Assembly: GCA_033557835.1 (NCBI GenBank)
Contig: JAWQRO010000333.1
Span: 1 to 42,662 of the forward strand
Direction of reading: 5' to 3'
DNA length: 42,662 nucleotides
Source: Helochares maculicollis
Taxonomy: Eukaryota > Arthropoda > Insecta > Coleoptera > Hydrophilidae
The notes beneath the pieces are model-generated. The model was not told where the DNA came from. It was given only the letters and a program-made list of their open reading frames with translations, and did not search any database. Position 1 is the stretch's first letter. The number at the start of each line of letters is the position of its first letter. The translations under genes were made by a program, and so were the position numbers. Shown one piece after another: positions 23,300 to 32,638 of the stretch.

Positions 23300-24076
23300 C
23301 CGCGTTACACGTGTTTTTGTAAACAACCAAAAGTGAATTTTTCGATATTTACAATGAGTGATTTTGCTGAGCAAAGAAATTGCATCAAATTTTATTGCAA
23401 ACTCTTTTGCAGATACATTGAAAATGATGCGGAAGGCCTTTAGTGATCAAACTATGGCACAAAAAACAACATTTATAAGTGGTACGAGTTTAAAGCGGGC
23501 CGAGAACGCGTTGAAGACGAACCGTGTTCTGGACGACCATCAACTTCTACCGACGAGTGCCACGTCCAAAAAATAAAAGATTTGTTGCTTGAAAATCATC
23601 GATTGACAATTAGAGACCTCGCTGATAGTGTTGGCATATCATTTGGCTTAGCCCAAACCATTTTAAAGAACTTTTTGTGTCTCAAACGCGTCAAGCTTCG
23701 ATTGATGCCAAATGCACCATGTCATACTGCATTGGGTCTTCGCGACTTTTTTGCAAAAAACTCGACTCATATCGTTTCGCAACCACCGTATTCACTTGAT
23801 TTGGCTCTGTGCGACTTCTGGCTATTCAACAAACTCAAAAGGCCAATGCGGGGATACCGTTTTGATACGATTGAGGATATAAAAACCGAATCGAAGAAGG
23901 TCTTGAACACTATACCAGAAAAAGAGTATTCCGACTGTTTCGAGGACTGGAAAAAGCGTTAGCGAAAGTGCGTTTTATCGGACGGGGATTACTTTGTAGG
24001 GGATGAAATTGATTTGCAAGAATAAATAAAGAATTTAAATTTTATAAGAAAATTCATCTTACTTTTTGATCACAGT
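23300..24076 (+). mobile_element. Internally deleted mariner-like element (second type)
   Basis: The 3' end reads AAATTCATCTTACTTTTTGA followed by TCACAGTAG, a recognisable mariner terminal repeat (about 24048-24079). On the 5' side a weakly similar AACCAAAAGTGAATTT lies just ahead of the transposase start, but no proper 5' terminal repeat is visible, so the left end is probably lost. The preserved length is about 0.75 kb against about 1.3 kb for a complete element. The reading frame is well kept outside the deletion. Confidence 0.8.
23354..24025 (+). pseudogene. Mariner transposase pseudogene with the middle deleted
   Basis: Translation starts MSDFAEQRNCIKF at 23354, the usual N-terminus. 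After stops and a frame change come KAGRERVEDEP and SGRPSTSTDE (the inter-domain linker). The open frame from 23582 continues with ENHRLTIRDLADSVGIS (second helix-turn-helix). At about 23695-23705 the sequence jumps directly from the DNA-binding part to NAPCHTALGLRDFFAKN, removing the first catalytic aspartate region. The second aspartate is replaced by proline at the junction. SLDLALCDFWLF keeps the third aspartate, and the C-terminus runs through CFEDWKKRW and GDYF to a stop near 24025. The enzyme is inactive, but the ends and DNA-binding part are fairly intact. Confidence 0.85.
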
Positions 24077-24261
24077 AGACTAGTTTAGAGTTTATACCAG
24101 TGTAGAAAATGTAATGTACTTTATATATCTGTAATGTAGATTGTATATTTTATAGTGGAAGATTTACTATGGCTGTTTTTACAGCAATTATGAGATATAT
24201 TGAATATTTAAAAAACAATTTCTTTCAATATTTTTACGCTTCTATAATTACCGCATCTAGC

Positions 24262-24680
24262 CCCTTATGCAGAAGATAACCTCGGGACTACCAGTGTGGC
24301 TTCCGATCAAAAAGATGAATAGAAGACCAGATAATCACGATTAGGCAGTTTGTGGAAAAGAGTTGGGAATTTAACAAAACTATACAATAGCTGTTTGTGG
24401 ATGTCATCCAAGCATATGATAGCTTTGTAAGAGATAGTATATGGAGCGCTATGGTAAGGGTAGACGTGCCAAAAAAGAATATTAATTTGATTACAATACG
24501 CACAGAGAATACAAAGGGGAAAGAAAACATGGTGTTAGACATAGCCATCAAAGAGGCCAACATAAAACTTGAAGTGTTCTCAAACAAGGGCCCCGGAATG
24601 ATCCTAGCATACGCAGACATCAATACTGTAGGAAAGAGTACTACTAAAACAGGAAATGTATATACAGATAGGAAATGAAA
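24262..24680 (+). pseudogene. Non-LTR (LINE) reverse transcriptase fragment
   Basis: One plus frame reads, with three internal stops, DYQCGFRSKR, then IITIRQFVEKSWEFNKTI, then LFVDVIQAYDSFVRDSIW. These are the conserved RT blocks of jockey-like non-LTR elements; the last contains motif A with its catalytic aspartate. After PKKNINLIT the sequence shortens, and LAYADIN appears where motif C (YADD) should be, with the second aspartate changed to isoleucine. So most of the region between motifs A and C is gone and the active site is broken. The open frame 24397-24678 is the longest uninterrupted part. No endonuclease or poly(A) tail is attached. Confidence 0.8.
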
Positions 24681-25475
24681 AAAATAATATATATATATTA
24701 GAAAAATTAGAAAAACATTAACTCGTCACTTAAATCTATTTATCCTTATGGTATTAAATTTGAAACATTTAAGTCGGGCAGATTTGACCTAATTCATAGA
24801 TTGTTAAAAAAATCATAATTCAAATGAAAAAATATATTTAAAATCTTACATATATAATACATCAGTACTTTAAAATAAATTTAATTGTTGAACAAAACAT
24901 AGTTTCAAATATCTTGTAAACTTTTCTGTTATAAAATAATAACAATTTACTGTTTAATACACAACAACATAAAAGTAATGTTTAAATTTATAACATAAGT
25001 TAATAGTTGCATTTAAATTTCCAATAGCCAAATTACTTCCCAATTTGAAAAAAATTATTAATTGATCGTATCTATATAAAATATAATGTTTTGAATTTTA
25101 TTATAGAAAAGGTTTAAAATGTCTATTAATTTACAGAAGAAATAGTCTATTCTACAAGATCACATTACATATTTTTAGATATAATCATAGGTGCCACTGC
25201 CACTATATTTATTAATGTCAACATTGTCATGTTTTCCAACACACTACTTTACAATACACAGCCATTGATCAAGTATATTAGTGCAAAATAGTGTAGGACC
25301 AATGTCGCAATAAAATGCAACGATGGAATTAATAGCCTAGTTGCAGTCATGACAAATGCTGGGACAGAAGCTTTATAATTTTATGTTTTTGTAATTCCAA
25401 TCAAAATTACATTAAATAACTAACACTCCATTACATGCCTTATATAAATAAAACATTTCTAAAATTAAATATTAT
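24681..25475. other. AT-rich intergenic stretch at the IWS1 3' side
   Basis: I see no gene here. It includes the putative IWS1 3' untranslated region. A minus-strand AATAAA (plus TTTATT at 25208-25213) is the only standard polyadenylation hexamer I noted, about 260 nt after the stop codon. Confidence 0.45.
25208..25213 (-). terminator. Candidate polyadenylation signal for IWS1
   Basis: AATAAA on the minus strand, about 260 nt beyond the IWS1 stop codon. In DNA this AT-rich the hexamer also occurs by chance. Confidence 0.3.
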
Positions 25476-28400
25476 TTACAAAGCCATATTGCGCCCCTCT
25501 ATTGATATATCAACTGCTCTTCTAGTTTGTTTAGCACGTTTATTGTCAACGAAGTTTTTATAATGCTTTTCGAATCGATTCATAGCTTTCTTAGTATTCT
25601 GCAAAAATAATAAATAATGACTGAATTTGACAAAATATTGAAATATAATCGTACCTGACTAATATCCACTTCGGACTGCCATTTTGGTCGAACTAAGTAA
25701 TCTTTATTTGATGGAATTGGAACCCTTGCACGAGCAATCCATCCTTTATCACCTGGACGCAGTGGCCTAAAAATTTACAAATAACAAAATAAAATTTATT
25801 GAAAACAGCTATTAAGCTGGTATAATCATTACTAGGAAACTTACTTTCCATCTTCATTTAAAGCTTTAGCCAATTCTTTCTTTCCTTGGGCTGATTGTTC
25901 TTCAGACTTTTTACGTTTAGGTAGTTGCTCTAGGTCTCTTTGCAATCGTTCTTCTCTACTAAGAGATTTAAAATCAGTGGAAACACTGAAAATTGGTCTT
26001 GCCCATTCACTAATTAGTTTGCCAGCTCTTTCTTTGTTTTCTTTTGTTTCTCTTGGGTGTTTGTATAAATACATAACAGCTTTGCCGATTCCTGACTGCT
26101 TCAAAGTTTGATGGTCAACTCTTGGAAACTGAAAGTAAAAAATTAATTTATACCAACTGCAATGTATCAAGAAGTAAATAGTTATTGCTATGTAAAAATT
26201 AATATTTGACTTAGTCTAATTATATCATTTTATTTATTAATTTTAGTTTAATAGCAAATTGTTTTTAAAAGATGATGATTTGAATATTTATGCAAAAATA
26301 TAATATCCTTTAAATTAATTATTAGTTTATCAGTTTGTTTTTAATTTTCACACTTCATGTTCTGTAATTTACAAACTATTTCGAAGTGCATATATTACAA
26401 AAACAGTTAGTAGAGCCCTATATTTTTGCTTGATTGTAAATGTTTGCATTACTTATCAATTTCTGTAAATATATAGGTATAAAGTTCTAGAATAAAAGTA
26501 ATAAAAACACAATGTCCGAAATGGTGTAGATTCAATTATTAAACATTGTTACTATAGAAAATCTGTTGCATGAAACTATGGCTTCTTTCATAGAAAAAAA
26601 ATGTATCATGCAGACTTCTTAGCACACAAACATTCATCAAAGCCATGACTGAAATATCAAACTGTATCACACTGGCTACTAACCAATTGACATAAGCTAT
26701 GGAGATTATAAATGTTTTATGGTTATTCGTTATGTTTATACTTACATCATGAAGAAGTTTCAATATTGCTTCTCTAACTTGTAACGATGGCATGGAACGG
26801 TCTGGCATAGGGGCTAACCAATCAGTCAAAATGTTTAACACATTGTGTTCTATAAACGCTAATTGCAAATCATGTTTCTTTAATTGTGACATTACTAACT
26901 TTAACATTCCCATTTTCTTTGTAGCTGGTTTTGATTCTTGGTTCAGCCTTCTATCTTCCTAAAATCATACAAATATGCACATGTTTATTGTAAAGTAACA
27001 CGCTTTGACGAAAAGAATCATGCCCAGCATTTTAAAACTTCAATGTTTTACATGAACATACAAAAAAAATACAAATGCAATCACTGCATGATACTTAATT
27101 GGTTACATTATAAAAAAATATTGCGACATGTCGATACTAAATGGCTTGTAAAGAAATAATGAATTAACATAAGCGCACATGAAGACTTCACCAACACAAA
27201 AAAAAAATTAATCTAGTAATATGAATAAAACTTAGCCATTTTATTTACAGGGCAGCACTGGTGAAAATCCAACTGTAACCATTGTATCATTATTATTGTA
27301 CATAAAATGCAGGATTTGTTAAACCTTGACAAATGAAACTGGCTGGTGTTGAATTTAACATATGGACTTAAACTAAAAACGAGCAAACATGTGTTGATTC
27401 TCTTGCTCCTGTGGTAATAATTTATTGTGATATTAAGTTATATTAAGAATAGTAGTCTAGCCCTCACTCTCATTTTTATCATTTTGTTTACAATTGAGTG
27501 GTTGTTTCTTCATTATTCTTCTCCAAAGAGCGCATTTGTTATTATTATTTTATGTAATATGACTTCAGCTGTTTCAAATGTGAACAAAAAACTGAATCTC
27601 GGAAATAGTAATAACATTTTTGTGTAATCACTATATTATGTAGGATATTCTACTGCTGGTTTTTAACATATACCTTGAATTAATATCTCACTTACTATTT
27701 ACGAGAGATAATTAAAAAAAAACCTATGTAGGAGGTATATACATATGTGTATAGTATTATTCACATTCAATATTTGAACTACATGTTTAGGACGATCATT
27801 TGAACTTGATCTGCTGTTTTTGATATATAAATAAAAAAGTGATTGCATTATATATTGCAAATCGAGCCATAATTACTACTTAGTTTAGGTTGAACCTGTG
27901 TATCAAATTGCAAAAATGTTGTTGATAGGTTATTGTGGATTTTATTTTCTCTATTTGAAATGGGCAAACATTTTTAATTAGTAAATCATTTTATATGATT
28001 TTATAGCTACTTAAATATGATAAGCTAGTCTTTTTCTTCCTTGATTAATAGTACAACTTCATGTTACTGTAATTTTATATGCTATGTTAATTACAAAATC
28101 GTAATGGAAGCAATTTTATTTCGTTGCTACAGCAGCCAATAATGAATTGTTTTCCTAATCTACTACATTTGTTAGGGGAACAGAAGAATTTTTGTTTTGG
28201 TTGGCATTCTTATCGTCTTTCATAAAATTCAAACAAATTTTAACAATCAATAGATTTACTGCCAGTTAGCTAGAGTACTTAGAATATTTTAACTAGTATG
28301 TTAACAACTTCAATTGCAGACATAAATATTATGTTGACTAGTACTTAAAAAATGTAGGGACTAAAAATAAGCTAAAAATGATTTATTTATTTAATATCAA

Positions 28401-30673
28401 AATATGAAAATTGCGAAATAGTTAAAATCAAATATTTTACTAGCTCTTGTTTCTGTGGTTATAATTTTTTGCGCTATAAGTTTTCTTTGAGGAGTAGTCT
28501 AGTCCTCATTCTCGTTTTTATTATTATGATTACTATCAAAGTATTGTTTAGTTTTTATTTAATATTTTCAAAGTTTAGGTGATTTACTTGTTAACAAAAA
28601 TAAGATTCTTCAAACGAAGCATAAAGATAATACATATCCTAGTTTAGCCAACTTGCATTATTACAAATACTGAATCAAACAATAATTAAAAATTTTAAAT
28701 TAAAGTCAAACATATGTTTAACATCATCTGTATTCTATTTATAATATACAAACATTTTACTAATGGTTTTCAACATGTTCCACTAATTAATATCTCAGTT
28801 ACGAATTGTAGCAAAAAATTCAAATAAAAACCAATCGTTTTAAATTTCGTACATCCACCCCCTCTCGGTTTAGGAATATAGTAAATATATTAGTTTAGTA
28901 AATATAATATTTTCAAATCAAAATCAGAACTCACCTCAGCTGCTTGTCTCATATCAGAAAGTAGTTGTGCAATGATGTCATCATTATCGTTTATAATATC
29001 TATATCTTTTCGTTTTCGTCTTCTTGATCTTTCATCTTTTTTCTTTTGTAGCATCAATTCAAAATCAGAAGCATAATTTCCGGTCCTCATGCCATCTCGG
29101 TCAGGATCTTCAACATCAGAATCATCTGACACATCCGGAACAACATTTTGTGTTTCTGGTACCCCCTCTTCTGGAGGTTGAGTAGTGGAGGGACCAGCGG
29201 TTTCATCACCACTATCTTTTCTGGCTTTTTTTCTAATCCCATCTTCATCATCTTCTGAATCAGATATTATTCGCCTTTTTTGGCTAACAGCAGGTCCTAA
29301 GTAAAAAAATGAATAAAGAAATACGGTAAATAATTGTTGTATGTAACATACCTTCGTCTCCTGATCTGGAGGGAGAGCGTGATTTTGCAGACTTAGACCT
29401 CGAATGTTGAGAGCCTGACCTAGAACGACTTCTAGATTTTGAGCGGCTTCTAGATTTGGATCGACTTCTTGATTTTGAGCGGCTCTTAGATCTCGATTTA
29501 GAACGGCTTCTTGATCTGCTCCTAGACTTAGCAGAGCCTGATCTACTTCGGGAACGTGAACCAGATTTTGAACGAGACCTAGACCTCCTGGCTGAAGCTG
29601 ATCGACTGCGTGACCTTGACTTACTTCTTGATCGTGAACGCGATCCTTTTCTCGAGCCACTTATTGAGCGTGATCTTGATCGTGATACGGCTTTACGTGA
29701 TCCCGATTTTGATCTTGATCGAGACCTAGATTTTGAACGTGATCTAGATCTCGAAGCCGCCTTATGTGATCCAGACTTTGATCGTGAACGAGACCTGGAT
29801 CTAGATTTTGACTTTGCTGATCCAGATCTGGAGCGATGAGAACCTGATCTATGTGAACCAGACCTAGAGCGACTTTCAGATTTAGAACGACTTCGTGATT
29901 TTGAACGACTTCTTGATTTAGAACGGCTTCTTGATTTCGAACGACTTCTTGACCTTGATTTTGCGGAGCCCGATCGGCTTCGTGATCGTGAGCCTGATTT
30001 TGAACGAGATCTGGATTTTCGTATAGAACCAGATTTGCTTCGTGATCTGCTTCTTGATTTTCTAATTGAACCAGATCTGCTGCGTGATCGAGATTTTGAT
30101 TTCCTAGGTGAACCCGAATGTGATCTACTTCTTGATTTTCTAAATGACCCAGATCTGCTACGAGATCGAGACTGAGATTTTCTTATTGACCCAGACCTGC
30201 TGCGAGATCTCGATCTTGATTTTCTTATTGAGCCAGATCTACTACGAGATCTGGAGTCACTTCTAGAACGTGAACGTGATGCTTTTCTCGAACCGCTACC
30301 AGAACGGGATCTGGATCTAGAGTTTGCTTTCTGTGAGCCACTTCTAGAGCGTGACCTAGAGCCCCTTCTAGAGTCGGAAAAACTTTGGTCTCCTGATTTA
30401 ACAGGGGACACATCAATAGTCATAGACCCGGAATCTGATAGTGAATTAGACCGGGAACGACTTTCTGCTTTTCCATTTTGAACTGGTGATCGAGAGCCCG
30501 ATTTGGCAGATCTTTTAGAATCACCTGATGCATTGGAGTCTATTGAACGAGATCTGGATCTCCGATTCGGAGAAAGTGATTCCTTTGATTCATTTAAATC
30601 TAAAAGTTGCCGTATTGTTAATAAGGTTAGAAATGCATGAACGGTTAGTTTACTTACCACTTGCGACTTCCAT
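25476..30673 (-). CDS. IWS1: IWS1 homologue (SPT6-interacting transcription elongation factor), complete
   Basis: IWS1 binds SPT6 on elongating RNA polymerase II and links elongation to histone modification, splicing and mRNA export. By my splicing there are seven coding exons on the minus strand: 30673-30658, 30599-29352, 29296-28935, 26958-26746, 26128-25845, 25766-25655, 25598-25476. All junctions are GT-AG, phases agree, and the product is 785 residues. The start MEVASDLNESKES is the first ATG in frame with exon 2. Residues about 18-418 are a Ser/Arg repeat. An acidic/basic linker follows, with NYASDFELMLQKKKDERSRR. The conserved TFIIS N-terminal-like helical domain spans about 555-665 (LAPMPDRSMPSLQVREAIL; SGIGKAVMYLYKHPRETKEN; ISEWARPIF). 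The tail ends ISIEGRNMAL, near the family ending. The third intron is about 2 kb and holds a duplicated repeat; the others are 52-617 bp. Confidence 0.95.
27400..27728 (+). repeat. Unnamed interspersed repeat, copy 1, in IWS1 intron 3
   Basis: Shares blocks with 28443-28835: CTCTTG..CTGTGGT, AGTAGTCTAGYCCTCAYTCT followed by CRTTTTTAT, and AATTAATATCTCA near the end. The middle parts differ strongly. Both copies lie in the same orientation about 1.05 kb apart. I cannot assign a transposon class. Confidence 0.6.
28443..28835 (+). repeat. Unnamed interspersed repeat, copy 2, in IWS1 intron 3
   Basis: Second copy of the repeat at 27400-27728, slightly longer. The last part (about 28775-28835) runs TTCAACATGTTCCACTAATT, then AATATCTCAGTTACGAATTG. 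It lies close to the splice donor of exon 3 (28934). Confidence 0.6.
29352..30599 (-). other. IWS1: IWS1 exon 2: long RS-repeat domain
   Basis: This single exon encodes residues 6-421. From residue about 85 to 418 it is almost unbroken SR/SRS/GS dipeptides with periodic short inserts such as GSIRKSRSRS repeated several times, as in SR splicing proteins. At DNA level it is an imperfect tandem array of short units (minus strand motifs like AGATCTCGATCTAGA), so it should be prone to slippage and length variation. The opposite strand shows an open frame of Asp-Leu-Arg repeats (29456-29839) that only reflects the codon pattern. Confidence 0.9.
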
Positions 30674-32638
30674 TCCCCACTAAGCTATCGGCAGATATTA
30701 AATTAATAGCTTAATACACTTAAACACAATTTACATATCAATTCGGCACTAATAAATGTATATTTTAGTTAGAACTTCGGTAACGTATCTATCACGCTAT
30801 AACAAAATCTTAGAACACCTCTTCACTGCTGTGAAGGCACTGAACAACCATACTGTGTGAAGATAACAATTCAATTATACAAATCGAATTAAACAGTGGT
30901 ACCAACGTATAAGCGTTGCAATAAACTAAACTGGACCTGCTTCTTCTTCTTTAGTTAATACAGCCTGTCAATTTATACCGGAAGTAAAGTAGTAACGGCT
31001 ATAAAAACCGCTATACTATGTTATGGTACATGTTAACTTTAATTTGCTTGAACGTATGAAAAACACTGACAAACTATCTAGATCTATCGATCCTCCAAAA
31101 TGTAGAGGTGCGAATTCAAGACCGACTACGTGATCGTGTGGATTAAAAATCCTTTCGGCAGAGTTAAAGTGCTCTATGTACCCAGGCTGAACAAAGAGGG
31201 CCAGGAACTGACCAGTTTGGCAAAACGTTTGGATAATAGCTGTTGTTTTTTCTTTAGAAAATGCAATTCTTTTTGTCATGTTTCATGTCAATTCATAGAA
31301 ATGTTCCATTTTGAGAAGGCCTTCGTAGAAATCTGCATCCCTTTACAATTACTTTCGACAATACATACTGAATATGAACAAAGCTGAAAAAAGTAGTAAA
31401 AATGATATTCAATAAGAAATTATTAAATGTTAAGTAGAGACAAGATTTTTGTAATATCAGTGCATGAACACAAATATTAATGCCTAAATCAAAAAGTACA
31501 CAATCATTAATTATTTTCAGCCCATGAAAAATTTGTAAAAATTCTCTTAGTTACCATTAGCTTTGTATGAATCCACAGGTGTGTAAACTTCGAGATTTCA
31601 ACGAATCTCCACGTTTTGCGAGCTCCTGAATCTATTCTGACCATTTATGGAATAATGTCTATTTATATGTAAACATTATAGCGATTAGACCATTTAAGGT
31701 GGGGTGATGAAATTAAGCATACGACAACTATCCCAAATTCGTAAATCAGTGTCAACTTTTGAGGCATGAGGAAGTACCTGTTTACTTGGTTTTCAATTTT
31801 TTTCAAGTAATGTATTCTATTGGGTTGAAATTTTTTACACATTTTAAATATCACGAAAAAACGGACAGGTAAAATTATAATATGATCGAAGCAATGGAAA
31901 TGCCGTTTTGATAAGTTTGAAAATTCCGAATTTTGTATACCTTGGAAAAAATATATAAATTTGTTACAAAAATGCGTAACATTGTAAAATTAGCAATAAC
32001 AACGCGTTCCGCATAAATTTAAAAACCAGCCATGAGACTTTACCGGCATAAATTCGATTTTTTAGCTATAAATTTCCAAAATTGGATCCATATTTTCGTT
32101 TTGAATTTGCATTTTAAAATTGGATTCTTTGCAAAAAGTTTGTACAAGCGCTAAATATTAGGAACTACTTACTTATATTTTTACGTTTTTTAAAAAACAA
32201 GATATTGTACATACATAAAAATATATTAAAAATTGCTGCTGTCTATTTGTACTGAAAAAAAATTGAATATTCTCTATGAACATATTGTATCGTTGAATAT
32301 ATGCATTAAAGCATATAAAAGTTTTGAAAATAAAATTTTTAATTTTTTGATCATCCTACGTAGGTTTTTGTTTTTTAATTATTAGTATTCGCAGACATTC
32401 TTATGCAGTTGGTGTATTATGCGGGAATGTTGAATGGAGACACTCAAGATTTGTTTTAAAGGAATAATCGACGTTTACATACTTACTTCAATTCAAATGT
32501 TACTAGCTTCACTACCGTTTTGTAGTTTTGAGTGGTTTTGAGCAAAAACTCCAAATAACCTATAAAAATGTTTTAAAGGAGTAAATGGAGGAAATCAAGT
32601 CTAATTTCTAGAAGCATTTCGTATTTTTAAATATAATA
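30674..32638. promoter_or_regulatory. Divergent intergenic region between IWS1 and CABIN1
   Basis: The two start codons point away from each other across about 1.97 kb, so both promoters must lie here. CCGGAAGT, a consensus ETS/GABP-type site often seen near housekeeping starts, is at 30978-30985, about 300 bp upstream of the IWS1 ATG. No TATA box can be singled out in DNA this AT-rich. The part nearest IWS1 is the likelier promoter; an unassigned open frame lies at 31016-31279 and 31680-32600 is AT-rich sequence without features. Confidence 0.4.
31016..31279 (-). CDS. Unidentified 87-codon open frame, possible small gene or exon
   Basis: Starts with ATG at 31279, preceded two codons upstream by an in-frame stop, and ends in a stop. 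The composition is more protein-like than the other unassigned frames in the window: QTGQFLALFVQPGYIEHF then NPHDHVVGLEFAPLHFGGSI, with few low-complexity runs. The last 15 residues (KLKLTCTIT end) look like read-through of non-coding sequence. I recognise no family, and see no partner exons. A plus-strand frame (31130-31387) overlaps it antisense. It could be an exon of an unknown gene, a transposon piece or chance. Confidence 0.3.
   Translation of the reverse strand: MTKRIAFSKEKTTAIIQTFCQTGQFLALFVQPGYIEHFNSAERIFNPHDHVVGLEFAPLHFGGSIDLDSLSVFFIRSSKLKLTCTIT

Larger units (their letters stand above)
26959..28934 (-). other. IWS1 intron 3, about 2 kb
   Basis: GT-AG intron, AT-rich. It contains two diverged copies of one repeat (27400-27728 and 28443-28835). 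No other gene seen. Confidence 0.75.

Noticed and set aside
23118..23330. Overlapping open frames on both strands just left of the second mariner
   Set aside because: No motif on either strand; overlapping frames of similar length on both strands suggest compositional chance or an unrecognised old repeat.
29456..29839. 127-codon plus-strand frame rich in Asp, Leu and Arg
   Set aside because: It is the antisense shadow of the SR codons in IWS1 exon 2; the regular D-L-R pattern follows from the AGATCT/CGATCT-like repeat unit.
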